Shown here: piece by piece, positions 11,119-23,100 of the stretch
Layout: every line of letters begins with the position of its first letter
How positions within the stretch are numbered: the stretch's first letter is position 1
Notes under the pieces: generated by a model
What the model saw: the letters and a program-made list of their open reading frames with translations, nothing else
The model's database searches: none
What the model was told of the DNA's origin: nothing
Program-made: the position numbers and the translations under genes
Source of the DNA: Cervus elaphus
Taxonomy: Eukaryota > Chordata > Mammalia > Artiodactyla > Cervidae
DNA: 64,000 bases
Reading direction: 5' to 3'
Assembly (NCBI RefSeq): GCF_910594005.1
Contig: NC_057848.1
Span: 48,439,616 to 48,503,615, forward strand

Positions 11119-11884
11119 GGTGCTTTTTAAAACTCTTTGTTTTGAGAAGTGGCCTGCCAAAACAACTTATAAGAAAGCTTGTTCAAGGGAATTTGTAAAC
11201 AAATGATAGAAATTCAGCAATGCTTTGGTGATCCAATTTTTTGGTGATTAACATACTGTTTGTTATTTTAATGACTGAGTAGCCTAAAGACTATTATCTT
11301 ATTAGGAATGTTCCTAAGGGGCTTTTTTCTTTGCAATAAAAAAAATAGTTTGTCAAAATGGGAAGTATTCAAAGTGATCGTGCTTTTTACCAGTTACCAA
11401 AGGAATAGAACGTCTGAATTTCTGTAGCTAACTCAAATTTGCTCCCAGCAAATCAGTCTGCAACTGGGGATTCAGGTTCCATTTATCCAATTCTGAAATA
11501 AAAGTGAAAAAAAATCTGCTATATCCTTAGTTTTATTTTCATATGTGTGAGTACAACTACACAGATATTTTGAAAATATTCAGGTGAGATTTTCTTTCCC
11601 TTAATCTGTTAGTCAGCAGAGAGATATATAAATTTTCATCTAAATACTTGAAGTTTATCATGGAATTTATTTTTCTTTTTCCTTTAAAATACACGTTTCT
11701 ACTATAAGTTTCAAATTTGTTTAATGCCAAAGCATTGTCAGCATATATATGTCATGTAAAATTTAATATGAGGATTTGCAAACTTGTGGAGTTTTAATAG
11801 TCTGTCTTTTAAAATTATTGTTAAGGATGACCCTAAGTCCATAAGAGGATGTATAGCATATATATTTATTTTTAAGGGATGTTC

Positions 11885-12011
11885 AAAAGGGAGGGGATAT
11901 ATGTATACCAATGACTGATTCATCTTGAGGTTTGACAGAAAGCAACAAAATTCTGTAGTGCAATTATCCTTCAATAAAAAAATAAATTAGAAAAAGAACA
12001 CACACACACAA
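11885..12011 (+). mobile_element. Artiodactyl L1 3' end stub with AC repeat
   Basis: 'gggatatatgtatacc', 'gactgattcatcttgagg', 'agcaattatccttcaat'-type order and an A-rich tail form the end of an artiodactyl L1 that differs from the youngest 3' UTR elsewhere in the window. The tail passes into a short (AC)n run at about 12000-12011. Confidence 0.6.
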
Positions 12012-12019
12012 AGTATTTA

Positions 12020-13010
12020 CTTTGGAAGTTGGAAAGGACATTAAAGGTCATTGGACATCAGAACTTTCCAGTCCTATTTGCAACTTTCCTCAAAGTGATC
12101 ATTTGGCTTCCAGGTGTCCAAGTGAATAGTTTACTCCCACATCCTACCCAGGAGTTTATAACCTTTAGAGAAAGCAAGGTTTTTCCTTATACCAAGATGA
12201 AAGCTGACATGTGGCAACTTCCTCTCAACAGTTCCAATTTCTTTTTTTGGGGAGTTTACAGGAGTAAATCTAGTATCTTTCTGTTGACTTCTCTTTTTCA
12301 GATTAAACATAATTCCTTTACCTGTTCATCATATAAAATGGCTTTGAATTCTTTCATCATTTCGACTGCTTTCATATGAGCAGATTCTTAAATTATGGCT
12401 CACAGATTTGAACATCATACTCAGGTGTGATCTGAAGAAGATTATTGACTTCCATCTTCAAAATAATGTGCTATATTAATATAACCTAAATTGTAACCCA
12501 ATTTTTGAAGGCTAACTCACTTTGTGTTATTTTTAAACTAAAATGTCCAAATCTTTTCTATATTTTATTAATATATATTGTTGCTGAGTCATGTCTTTCC
12601 ATTCTGCATTTGTAGAGTTGGATTTTTGAATCTAAATCCAGGACCTTATACTTATCTCTATAATTTTCATCTTGTTAGATTCCTCCTGTCATTTGCCAAA
12701 CCTGTGATAATCCAAAGTGATTCTGATTTTTACCAACAAAAGCATTTTCTCCTCCACCCAGATTTGTGACATCTACCAATTTGCTAGATTTGTCATTCAT
12801 ATTTTCAGAGAATTCACTAATCAAATTATTAAACAGGCCAGAGACCAGATAACTTCTTTGGCATATTGTTGATCTCTTTTTGGGTTAACATTATTCCATT
12901 TTAGGTCAATGCTGTTTTGTTAAATTTCATCCTTGTTTTAGGCATTCAACTAGCTGTACATTCCCTTAACTTTAGCATCATCTGGAATTATTTACTCTTC
13001 CAGAAGAGAA
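12020..13010. repeat. Possible very old mammalian repeat, family unknown
   Basis: The order 'ttttcatcttgttagattc', 'gtgacatctaccaatttgc', 'aaattattaaacaggccaga' resembles a degenerate old repeat I have seen in many amniote genomes, but I cannot name the family with certainty. Two frames of 116 and 63 codons here look like chance. Assignment rests on memory of the pattern only. Confidence 0.3.
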
Positions 13011-13458
13011 AATTAAAATTAAAGTGAAGTGGATTTTTTTTTTGCATGACAGAAGTTTTTCTGTGGCTGCTATAGGATGTGGTTATGAAAGCATCAAGGT
13101 GGCACTTTACCTGTTAATTGTATTACCTTATGAAATCAAGTCAAACATCATTTATTGACTACTTACTCTATTCAGAGTACTCTGATAGACAAGTAGGATA
13201 CCAAGAAATAATTCTATGATCCTTTTTAATGAAACACGTTGTATTTTCATGGTCACAGATTGCCCTATACATCAGTGTTAGCTGATCACCTTACAACTCC
13301 TGTTGCCCTGATCACAAGGGGGACTTTCTGTGAGAGATTATGAATGGCACATTGTGAACACATCCTGTCAGAAACAGAAACCAAATCCCAAACTCTAATG
13401 TAGTCCTTTTCAATTTTTTTAACCACAGAAGATATACATTTTACATCAAGATCTATGA

Positions 13459-13565
13459 TATGTGTGTGTGTGTGTGAGTGTGGGTATATGAATATATGTT
13501 AATATGTGTGCACATAAGTATATGTACATATATATCATCATACTGCATATATGTGTATATAATGC
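13459..13565. repeat. TG/TA-rich microsatellite
   Basis: (TG)n interrupted by GAGTGTGGG, then alternating purine-pyrimidine sequence with repeated 'atatgt' and 'gtatat' words. Confidence 0.85.
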
Positions 13566-13924
13566 CAAAGAAATATTTCGCAGTATAGTATTTACTCTTT
13601 GCTGGGTTTTCTAAGCTTGTCTAATCTACTAAATTTTTAAAATTCGGTGACATTAAATTTCTCTTATGATGGTAGGTTTGCTATATCATCCTTAGTCTTG
13701 AAGTAGGGAGATATATACTCAAATGTAGCAGAGATATATATTCCTAGTCTAAGCACAGTGAGGATGTATAGTCCTCCATATTGTTTAGGCCGTCATCTCC
13801 TCTGTGTGATCTAAGATGCGATTCTTTATAGATTAGGTTATTCCAAGGAGAATATTTATCTGTCCAGCCTCCTTTGGAGAATGAGAGATGTGAACAGAAT
13901 ATTGGAGGCAGGATGCAACTGAGC

Positions 13925-14132
13925 ATTTATTAAGAGAGAATTATGTACCAGCTACTGTTTAAGATATTTTACAAATTTGCTTAATTTGGCCTTCAAAAAG
14001 AAGTGAGGATCAGAGACTATAGTAATCTGCCTAAGGTCACTAAATTTCTTTATCTAAGAAGCCTGAATTTAGGCCCCAAAGTCTTTCTGACTTCAGAGCC
14101 TGTATTCACTCTACTATGCTGCATTCACTTCC
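13925..14132 (-). mobile_element. MIR SINE
   Basis: Reverse-strand MIR order: 'tatgtaccagctactgttt', 'agtgaggatcagagactat', 'ctgcctaaggtcacta', 'tgacttcagagcctgtattc'. Strongly diverged. Confidence 0.72.
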
Positions 14133-14289
14133 ACTTTAAAATCTGATTTGCTTTTATATATTTGAACTGCCTTTTCCTTTCCACCCAATTCATCAAAACT
14201 TCAGTTGCCTTTCAAGCAAGATTTCTTCTTTGCAATACAAATTGCTGTACTCCAAGTCCCTTCTGTATTCTTTATTTGAAACTCAGATT

Positions 14290-15180
14290 TGTATGGTGAT
14301 TAATAGCATAGACTAGAAACTTTGGAGCCAGATATCTTGGGTTTGAATCTTGGCCTTTCCACTTTGTTAGCAGTGTCAACTTGGATAATTTATCTAGCCT
14401 CTCAGTGCCCAAATTTTGTCATCTGTAAAAATAAGATATTAGTAGCTACCTCACTAAGGTTCATGTGAGGATTAAAATGAGTGAGTAAACGAAAGTAAAA
14501 AAATAAATGGGGAAACAATGGAAACAGTAACAGACTTTATTTGGGGGGCTCCAAAATCACTGCAGATGATGACTGCAACCATGAAATTAAAAGACACTTG
14601 CTCCTTGGAAGAAAAGTTATGACCAACCTAGACAGCTATTAAAAAGCAGAGACATTACTTTGCCAACAAAGGTCCATCTAGCCAAGGCTATGGTTTTTCC
14701 AATAGTCATGTATGGATGTGAGAGTTGGACTATAAAGAAAGCTGAGCGCCGACGACTTGATGCTTTTGAACTGTGGTGTTGGAGAAGACTCCTCAGAGTC
14801 CCTGGGACAGCAAGGAGAACCAACCCATCCATGCTAAAGGAAATCAGTCCTGAATATTCTTTGGAAGGACTGATGCTAAAGCTGAAGCTCCAATCCTTTG
14901 GCCACCTGATGTGAAGAGCTGACTCATTTATAAAGACCCTGATGCTGGGAAAGAAGGCAGGGGGAGAAGGGGATGACAGAGGATGAGGTTGTTGGATGGC
15001 ATCATTGACTCAATGGACATGAGTTTGAGTAAGCTCTGGGAGTTGGTGATGCATAGGGAAGTCTGGCGTACTGCAGTTCATGGGGTCGCAAAGAGTCGAA
15101 CACGACTGCGCGACTGAACTGAAAGTAAAGCACTTAGATGGTATAGTGGCTTGCACTAGTACTCTATAAGTGTTAGTTAT
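14290..15180 (+). mobile_element. MIR SINE split by a BovB
   Basis: The left part (14290-14490) carries 'ggagccagatatcttgggtt', 'ctcagtgccc' and 'gaggattaaaatgagt'. The right part (15121-15180) carries on with 'aaagcacttaga' and 'tctataagtgttagttatta', which completes a MIR. The BovB at 14500-15120 sits between them. Confidence 0.82.
14500..15120 (+). mobile_element. BovB LINE, 5'-truncated
   Basis: Begins in the RT domain C-terminal part, in sequence matching 'atggggaaacaatggaaac', and ends with the family's 3' end 'gcgcgactgaactga'. The encoded tail has the motifs GCESWTIKKAERRRLDAFE and MLKLKLQSFGHLM, followed by a stop. Target-site duplication gaaagtaaa at 14491-14499 and 15121-15129. 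It inserted into a MIR. Confidence 0.95.
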
Positions 15181-15193
15181 TATAAATGTCCTG

Positions 15194-15460
15194 CTGCTGC
15201 TGCTGCTAAGTCGCTTCAGTCATGTCTGACTCTGTGGGACCCCATAGACGGCAGCCCATAGGCTCCTCTGTCCCTGGGATTCTCCAGGCAAGAATACTGG
15301 AGTGCATTCCCATTTCCGTCTCCAGTGCATATACACATGCTAAGTCGCTTCAGTTGTGTCCGACTTTGTGCGACCCCATGGACAGCAGCCCTCCAGGCTC
15401 CTCTGTCCACAGGTTTCTCCAGGCAAGAATACTGGAGTGGGTTGCCATTTCCTTCTCCAC
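15194..15460 (-). mobile_element. Bov-A2 SINE (dimer)
   Basis: AGC-type tail seen as ctgctgctgctgct at the left, then two BovA monomers in reverse. Flanking repeats taaatgtcctg at 15183-15193 and 15461-15471 (11 bp, perfect). It landed only about 60 bases from the BovB 3' end at 15120. Confidence 0.93.
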
Positions 15461-15600
15461 TAAATGTCCTGTGTGTTTACTTATTGGGTGCATTCCATTT
15501 CAGGAGACTAGCTAGCAGCCTGCTATGCTGTGTGAGATGCTGAAAGGACCAACTGGAAGAAAATTGTCTTCTGTGATGCACGTTCATGGTATTCCTTCTT

Positions 15601-15723
15601 GTGCTAGTCACTCAGTCGTGTCCGACTCTTCGACCCCATGGACTCTAACCGTCTAGGCTGCTCTGTCCATGGGATTCTCCAGGCAAGAATACTGGAGTGG
15701 GTTGCCAGTTCCTTCTCCAGGGG
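15601..15723 (-). mobile_element. BovA monomer SINE
   Basis: One monomer in reverse, 'cagtcgtgtccgactctt' to 'gggttgccagttccttctcc'. Flanking repeats ttccttctt at 15592-15600 and 15724-15732. There is no tRNA-like head in this copy. Confidence 0.88.
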
Positions 15724-16104
15724 TTCCTTCTTATGTGGTCTGAAATTCTAGCTGTTAGTTACTAATGGGAAATACAAAGAGAAGGAGGGGACTCTATCTC
15801 CAGAAGGACTCAGCAACTAACTCAAGTTATTAGGAAACTGTGTACTCTCTTGTTCTCTGACATTAAACCAGACTTAGATATATCTGATTAAACTGGGAAC
15901 TGGTAAAGGATGGAGAGGTGTGCACTAGCAAGAGGAGGTGTGGTGCACTGCTTCCAGCCCTGCTTCAACCACAGGGCTGTTTGCCTCCTCCACTCTTCAA
16001 GGCAAAATTAGCAATCTCCCTCCCCCTTATGTGTGCATCCTATATCATGAGCCCTAATCAAAGTCAATGCCTAAATAGTCAGTTTGAACCAAATAACTGA
16101 GAGT

Positions 16105-16440
16105 TGACTATATTATTCTCATCTTAAATGTGAGGAAGCTTAAAAAGGCTAAGTAATTTGTCTTATATCATGGTGGTTATGTGTGGCATTATTGACATTT
16201 TGGCCCAGGTAATTCTCTGTTTTCAAAGGGCTATCTTGTGCGCTGTAGGATGTTTAATATCATATATCGTCTTTACAAAGTAGATGCTAGTTGCACTTAC
16301 CAGCTGTGAAAACCAAAAATGTCTCTCCCCATTGCCAAACATTCTGGGCATTTGAGGACAGGTTATAAAATTATCTCCTGTTAAGAATCACTGCCTTAGG
16401 TCATAAGCTTGTAAAGTGGGAGCCGAGATTCAAACTTTAC
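16105..16440 (-). mobile_element. MIR SINE split by a MER5 element
   Basis: The left part has 'attctcatcttaaatgtgag' and 'aggctaagtaatttgtctta'. The right part has 'ggtcataagcttgtaaagtg' and 'gagattcaaac'. Together they form the MIR reverse pattern (gag-gaaact... aaggtcacacagctagtaag). The 225 bases between them are a DNA transposon. Confidence 0.78.
16171..16395 (+). mobile_element. MER5-type hAT (Charlie) DNA transposon
   Basis: Non-autonomous element recognisable by 'ggcattattgacattttgg', 'gctgtaggatgtttaa', 'aaccaaaaatgtctc' and 'gttaagaatcactg'. Eight-base direct repeats ttatatca (16163-16170) and ttaggtca (16396-16403) fit a hAT 8-bp duplication with two later changes. Encodes nothing. 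Confidence 0.8.
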
Positions 16441-18350
16441 TATTTCAAAATCCCATGATTTTCAACATGATGTGAAACTGTACCTATAAAATGTGACACA
16501 GATATGCCCTGAATGGCCAGGCCGAATAAGAGAGTGCATGTTATGGGAAGTCAGGTGTAGGGGGGCCAAACTTAACCCAGCTCACAATGACTGTAAAACT
16601 CATTATAAACAGCTTCTTATGTTAGGGCTTCCCACTGCTAAGGGAAATGTAACATGTGTGAGGCCTTGAAGCCCTTTCTGAAGTGAGTTCGAAGAGCTTC
16701 CAGAGCAGGGACACAAATGTGCAGGTAGTAGAAGAGAAGCTTCAGGACATCAGGCTCTTTAACACTTGCTTCAGTGCCCCAGAGCACTGGAAGTAAGTAT
16801 GCAGAATTTTGATATGGACCAACTTGACTGGATACACGCAATCTATTTTATGTTCACTCACGAGAGTGAAGGTACTAGAGGAACTGGGCAGATGTCTTTA
16901 AATTTCTTTGAAGATGGTATGGATCTGAAATTCTCTAGTAAATGTACTTCGTTCCCAGAGATAGTTATATTCTACATCCCTTTCCAGTCCTTGAAAAGCA
17001 CTAAGAACAAAACAAAAACAGAAAGAAGGCGAATTTTGGAGCCTGGAACCCTGCATCTAGGCATCTTCCACATGATTTACTGCTCACAGTGCAGGATACA
17101 AATAATGGCCATGCCAGCATGTGAAAGCTTAAAATACATCCTAATAAAGATCACATTGTGAGCATTTCAGAGTAGAATAAAATGCAATCAGGATTTAAAT
17201 GTGGCTAAAATAATAGCTCCTTGGATTCAAACACATTGATTAATGCCAGAGACACTTATGAAATGCTGTTGTCTGGCCATCAATGTTATTTTTCTTGTGG
17301 AACACTTTGTAGTAAAAGCAATAAAAGAGGACTAATAAACGAAGAAAAGAATCCCTTATTCTATAAAATTAACATGACTCAGGTGAAGTGCTTTAGTTAC
17401 AGATGATCTATGTTCCAAGATTGACAGGTTATCAGCATAACTTACTTTGAAATATGCATGCTCCCAGTATTTCTGAAATATTCACCTTTCACAGCATATT
17501 CTCTTGCTTTTCTCATGTCTGCATATAAATGTAAATTTTGTGCTTACTGTATACTCAGCTATTTTTTTTTTTAATTTGAGGAGCCAAAATTAGCTTTGAA
17601 GATGTCACTCATATCATTTGAAGAGGAAAATGTGCCTAAATTTAAAAAGAATACTGAAGCAACTTATAAGCATTGCTTACTTTAGTTTTGTAAGTTAAGA
17701 TGGTAGTTCTGCAAACACATGTCTACAAAGGTTGGCAAGAGACTTCGTCACGAGTTAGTCGTAAGAGTACATGGTAAATACTCTTTATTACTCTACTTTG
17801 TCTGAAACACAAAACAATAAGAAGCACAACAAAATAAAGCCCACTGTGTGCATCCTTCATATCTCCTGTATACCCTCTCTTTCTCGTGAAGCAGGAGTTG
17901 TTAGAGAGCAAGCAGAAACTTGCTTGTACTCATAAAAACATGTATGCATTGCTAAGAATTAATTGAAGTTGATAAAGCTGTTCACTTGTTGCTCTTTTCA
18001 AATAGCACTTTGATGTAGCTGATGTAGTAAGAAAAAATGCTGGTCATGATAAATTTCAGCATACTAATGTAGCACTAACTATACCGTATCTTTACTAACT
18101 ATAAAAATCTTCCCAGTATTACCATTGTATAGCAGAAAGATGAAGAGCTTGGGAAGTAATACCTAGATGCTAACCTTGGCTTTGTGTCTGTTTATACTTT
18201 TACTCCACTTCTATTATTTGTAACATAAAGTGTGATAAAGACAAAATGAGGAATGTAGTGGAAATAAATAAAGGGAATATTGTAGGAACAAAACAATCAA
18301 TAGCTTCTATTTATAAAGTTATTAATTCAAGAATAGGTTTGGCCTGTTGT
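16441..18350. other. Unassigned AT-rich stretch
   Basis: Contains the longest frame outside repeats (131 codons, 16766-17161, plus strand), with no recognisable domain, an ordinary sequence context and no splice or promoter support. No repeat family recognised. Confidence 0.4.
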
Positions 18351-18351
18351 A

Positions 18352-18545
18352 GTACAGTAGGAAGACTGCTAGACTAAGAACTAAGAAACCTGGATTCTAG
18401 TTGTGGTTCTGTCATTAACTAGTATGTGATTATAAATAATTTAATTAGTCTTTCTATGACTCAGTTTCTTTATCGTTAAAGTGAAGCATTGGATCAGATG
18501 ATTTAGCTCCAAGTTTCCTTCCCCTCAAATATATTACATTTCACT
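18352..18545 (+). mobile_element. MIR-type SINE
   Basis: Plus-strand order 'cctggattctagttgtggtt', 'cattaactagtatgtgatt', 'tctatgactcagtttcttta', then 'tggatcagatgatt', as in MIR variants with the 'ggatgatct' end. Diverged. Confidence 0.65.
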
Positions 18546-19206
18546 GACTTTGGCTTATATAGGAAGACCAGGTCTTGGCCATAGCCAGTTAAATACTACT
18601 TTATTACCATTCATTATGAAATTACTACTAGAATTTAAAAGAGTTCTTTAAAAATTAGTCCAGTATATTTGAAATTTAAAGTGTTTAGCATGGTGCTCAT
18701 TGGTAAAAGCTAAGCATAGCGGTTCAGGCAATGTGATATATTAAGCTAGTGCACATGCCCTTTTAAAATTTGTTATATAAATGAAGATGACCTCTGTATA
18801 TTGGCCCCTAGGTTTATTCCTACATAGCAGACTGAGATCCTAGCCCAAATGCCCCCTGGCACCAACTCAAATTTTTACACATCTGATTGTTTTAAACATA
18901 CCCAAATAAGCAGATTTTTAGCCGTTTAGAGTCTGTCTACCCGATTTGCATACCCAGTGAAACTGCAAGACATCTGTTAGCCACAGATAAGATAAAAACT
19001 GTGGCTATAAAGACTTCGAACCACTGCTGCCCTTCAGAGATCTCCGACCTAGAGACTCCTTGCAGTGATGCTGAGCTGCATTGCCTAGATATGTGGGCCT
19101 CATCTCTGATTCCCCCTCCTTCTGGAGCTCCCTTGCCCACATTCTCTTCTGGATGGTTGTTGTTGTTCAGTCGCTAAGTCATGTCTGACTCTTTGCGACC
19201 ACATGG

Positions 19207-19322
19207 AGGAGGGCAAGGCAACCCACTCCAGTATTCTTGCCTGGAGAATTCCAGGACCTGGCAGATTATGGTCCATGGGGTTGCAAAGAGTCAGGCACAA
19301 CTGAAGCGACTTAGCATGCATG
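19207..19322 (+). mobile_element. BovA monomer SINE inside BovB
   Basis: Plus-strand monomer 'ggcaaggcaacccactccag' to 'actgaagcgacttagcatg', opposite in orientation to its host BovB. The host reads across it: 'gcgaccacatgg' before and 'actgtagcatgacaggc' after, which are adjacent in other BovB copies. Target repeat unclear, perhaps acatgg / gcacgg. Confidence 0.78.
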
Positions 19323-20540
19323 CACGGACTGTAGCATGACAGGCTTCCCTGCCCTTCTCCATCTCCTAAAGATTGCTCAAACTTATGTCCATTCAATCAG
19401 TGATGCCATCCAACCTTCTCATCCTGTATCACCCCCTTCTCCTCTTGCCCTCAATTTTTCCGAGCATCAGGGTCTTTTCCAGTGAGGCGGCTCTTTGCAT
19501 CAATTGGCCAAAAAGAGTCTTCTCCAGCACCATAATTTGAAAACATCAGTTCTTTGATGCTCAGCCTTCTTTGTGGTCCAACTCTCACATCTGTACATAA
19601 CTACTGGAAAAAACATAGATTTGACTATTATAGACCTTTGCCTGCAAAGTGACATCTCTGCTTTTTAATACGCTGTCTAGGTTTTTCATAGCTTTTCTTC
19701 CAAGGAGGAAGCGTCTTTTAATTTCATGGCTGCAGTCACCATCTGCAGTGATTTTTGGAGCCCTCCAAAATAAAATCTGCCACTGTTTCCACTTTTTTCC
19801 CATCTATTTGCCATGAAGTGATGGGACTGGATGGCATGATCTTCGTTTCTTGAATGTTGAGTTTTGAGTCAGCTTTTTTACTCTCTTCTTTCACTCTCAT
19901 CAAGAAGCTCTTTAATTCCTCCTCACTTTCTGCCATTAGAGTGGTCTCATCTGCCTATCTGAGGTTATTGATATTTCTCCCGAGAGTCTTGATTCCAGCT
20001 TGTGATTCATCCAGCCCAGCATTTTGCATGATGTACTCTGCATGTAAGTTAAATAAACAGGGTGACAATGTACTCCTTTCCCAATATGGAACTAGTCTAT
20101 TGTTCCATGTCTATTCTAACTGTTGCTTATTGATCTGCATACAGGTTTAGCAGGAGGCAGGTAAGGACGTCTGGTATCCCCATCTCTTTAAGGATTTTCC
20201 ACAGTTTATTGTGACCCACACAGTCAAAGACATTGGTGTAGTCAATGAAGCAGAAGTAAATGTTTTTTCTGGAATTCCCTTGCTTTTTCTATGATCCAAC
20301 TGATGTTGGCAATTTGATCTCTAATTCTTCTGCCTTTCCTAAATCCAGCTTGAACATCTGGAATTTCTCAGTTCACGTACTGTTGAAGCCTAGCTTGAAG
20401 GATTTTGAGCATAATCATGCTAGCATGTGAAATGAGTGCGATTGGATGATAGTTTGAATATTCTTTGGAATTGCCTTTCTTTGGGATTGGAATGAAATAT
20501 AACTCTTTCCAATCCTGTGGCCACTGTGAGTTTTCCAAAT

Positions 20541-20891
20541 TTACTGGCATATTGAGTGCAGCACTTTCACAGCATCATCTTTTAGGATTTGAAATAGTTC
20601 AGCTGCAATTCCATCACTTCCACTAGCTTTGTTCATAGTAATGCTTCCTAAGGTCCCCTTGACTTCACACTCCAAGATGCCTGGCTTTAGGTGAGTGATT
20701 ATACCATTGTGGTTATCCAGATCATTAAGACCTTTTTTATATAGTTCTTCTGTGTGTTCTTGCCACCTCTTCTTAATCTCTTCTGCTTCTGTTAGGTCCT
20801 TACCGTTTCTGTCCTTTATTGTGCTCATCTTTGAATAAAGTGTTCCCTTGGTATCTCCAATTTTTTTGAAGAGATCTCTAGTCTTTCCCAC
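20541..20891 (-). pseudogene. BovB protein fragment, linker to N-terminal RT
   Basis: A 116-residue open stretch on the minus strand, part of the 19158-21093 element. It holds the sequence between endonuclease and RT (MGKTRDLFKKI..., KKRWQEHTEELY) and the start of the RT domain (MNKASGSDGI). The same block is found at 56764-57072 in the near full-length copy. The reading frame is lost on both sides, so no complete enzyme can be made. Confidence 0.85.
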
Positions 20892-21189
20892 TCAATTGTT
20901 TTCCTCTCTCTCTCTATATATTTTTTTCTTCTTCTTTTTTTTTTTGGCATTGTTCACTTAAGAAGGCTTTCTTATCTCTCTTGCTATTCTTGGGAACTCT
21001 TCATTCAGCTGGGTATAAATTTCCCTTTCTCCTTTCCCTTTCTTTTCTCTTTTTCTCAGCTATTTGTAAGGCCTCCTCAGATAACCACTTTGCCTGGATG
21101 GTAGCCATGCGCCAAATCCTTGGGCAGTCTCATGTTGTGAGGAACTTCCAGCATGCATGCTAACCTGTCATTGTGTTACCCAAATAAAG

Positions 21190-23100
21190 CTTGCATGTGC
21201 CATATGTGGAAATTAAAAACACTTGATGGAAGAAGTTTCTAAAATAGAGATCCAAATAAGAAACCATAATTAATATTATTAAATACTTATAACTAAGGAA
21301 CAATAAAATTACTATAAATAAAAACTTGTAGAATGCAGAAAAAGCAGTATTTGGAAGGACATATATAGTCTAAAATGAATGTATTGAGAAGAGATATTGA
21401 AAATTACTGAGGCAAGCATTCACTTAGAAAATTTGGACAAGTAGAGTATAAAGCCAAAAAAAAAATAGAGAAGAAACACATAGGTAGAAAAGCAGATTAA
21501 TTCAAAGAAAAGACAGAGAAAGAAGCAATAGAGGGGATAAAAAAATGAAATACTAAATATTTGAAATAATTATTAAGATATAGGAACTTCTGGCAATATT
21601 GTTGAGCAAATAGAAGGCATAATTAAATAGTATTAGTATGGAAAACAGGCCATTGTATTGCTTTGGTAGGAACTTTTGAAGTTATAATATTATTATTAGT
21701 AACTATTTCACTAGATAAGAAAACAAAGATGAAATGGAAAAACTTCTAGGTAAATGTGTATTAACAAAATTAGATCAATTTACTCAGAATAATCCTGCAA
21801 ACATTAAATATGCTGAATTAACTTTATTAACCTATTTCTCCAAAGTACTAGGTCCAGAGAGTGTAAAAATGCATGTTTTGTAAACCCTTCAGGAACAGAT
21901 AATTCCTTTCTTTCTTCTAACAGCTCCAGAGAATAGAAAAAAAAAGTGTTTCTCTTTATTTTATGAGAAATTTATAACCTGGATACACAATATTGATAAG
22001 AATAATAAAATAAAGGGCAATAATAGGCAAATATCAGAAACATACATGCAAAAATACTGAGTTGTATGTTAGCAAATATAATCTGGCAACATATTTTTAA
22101 AAAGTAACTCAAATATGGTTTCATATTAGAGAATCTATTAATGAAATTAACAGAAGGAACAAATGGTATCATCTTAATAGATACAGAAAAAGCTTTTTAA
22201 TAAAATTAATATCTAATCATAACAAATTATAAATGCACTGGGAAGACCCAGAGGGTTTGGATGGGGAGGGAGGCAGGAGGGGGGATCGGGATGGGGAACA
22301 CATATAAATCCATGGCTGATTCATGTCAATGTATGGCAAAAACCACTACAATATTGTAAAGTAATTAGTCTCCAACTAATAAAAATGAATGAAAAAAAAA
22401 AGAAAAAAATACATCCAAAAAAAAGATGAATTAAGTATCTATATAAAAATCTAAACAAATATTTAGACCAAATATTGAAACTAATCAGCAATATTGTCAG
22501 ACCTAATATTAATATATACAAAAGCCAACAGTGATGCTACACACCAGCAGCAGCAACTTGAAAATGCAACTGAAATTAAAAAGATCATATTCTCAAAACA
22601 TTCATGAGGTAACTAGTCATAAATCTGACAACTGATGTATAAGAACTATTTAGAGAAAATTATATTTATAAATTTATTGTGTCCAAAGTATAGTGTAAAT
22701 TAAAGATACATAATGGTGGAAGGCAAGAATTCAATATTGTCAAGATACCAATTCTCACCAAATTTACTTACAAATTTAGTGCAGTTACACTCAGTGACAG
22801 CTAGTTTTTTCACAGATTCATGGAAAAATGGTGAAGAATTATCAAAACAATTTGAGGAAAAAGAACAGTCCATTTTATCCACTAGTTTCTAAGGCATATT
22901 ATAAAGATACCAAAAAAAAGTGTGATATTGGAGAGAGGGAAAGAGAAGGAGAGGAGGAGGTATGGGAGAGAGGGGAGAAATGGACCAATGAAACAGAAAT
23001 GCACATGATTAAGAAATTGGTATATGACAAAAATGGCATTTAGATTGGGGGAAAGGAGGGACCAATCAATAAAAAGTTTGGGAATAAAACAAAGTTTTAG
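21190..23100 (+). mobile_element. Old L1 relic
   Basis: Diverged L1 ORF2 pieces on the plus strand: 'atcttaatagatacagaaaa' (RT region, as in 'caatagatgcagaaaa' of the young L1 at 40.09 kb) and 'attcaatattgtcaagatacc' further on. Heavily decayed; boundaries are approximate. A younger L1 end is inserted at 22231-22402. A GA-rich stretch lies at 22925-22980. Confidence 0.5.
22231..22402 (+). mobile_element. Young L1 3' UTR stub
   Basis: Plus-strand copy of the L1_BT-like 3' UTR: 'gcactgggaagacccagagg', a G-rich run, 'tggctgattcatgtcaatg', 'gtctccaactaataaaaatg' and an A tail. It matches 29.1 and 42.2 kb closely and is clearly younger than the surrounding L1. Confidence 0.88.

Larger units (their letters stand above)
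19158..21093 (-). mobile_element. BovB LINE, 5'-truncated, 1.9 kb
   Basis: Reverse-strand copy running from the family 3' end (cagtcgctaagtcatgtc at the left) through the RT domain to the linker upstream of it, ending at 'gataaccactttgcc'. Target-site duplication ctggatggt at 19149-19157 and 21094-21102. Compared with the copy at 45.3 kb, about 105 bases of the C-terminal tail are missing at about 19510. A BovA monomer interrupts the 3' end at 19207-19322. Frames are broken in several places. Confidence 0.94.

Noticed and set aside
16766..17161. 131-codon plus-strand frame outside repeats, the longest of its kind
   Set aside because: No recognisable domain, no promoter, splice or poly(A) support. 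A frame of this length is expected by chance in AT-moderate DNA of this size.
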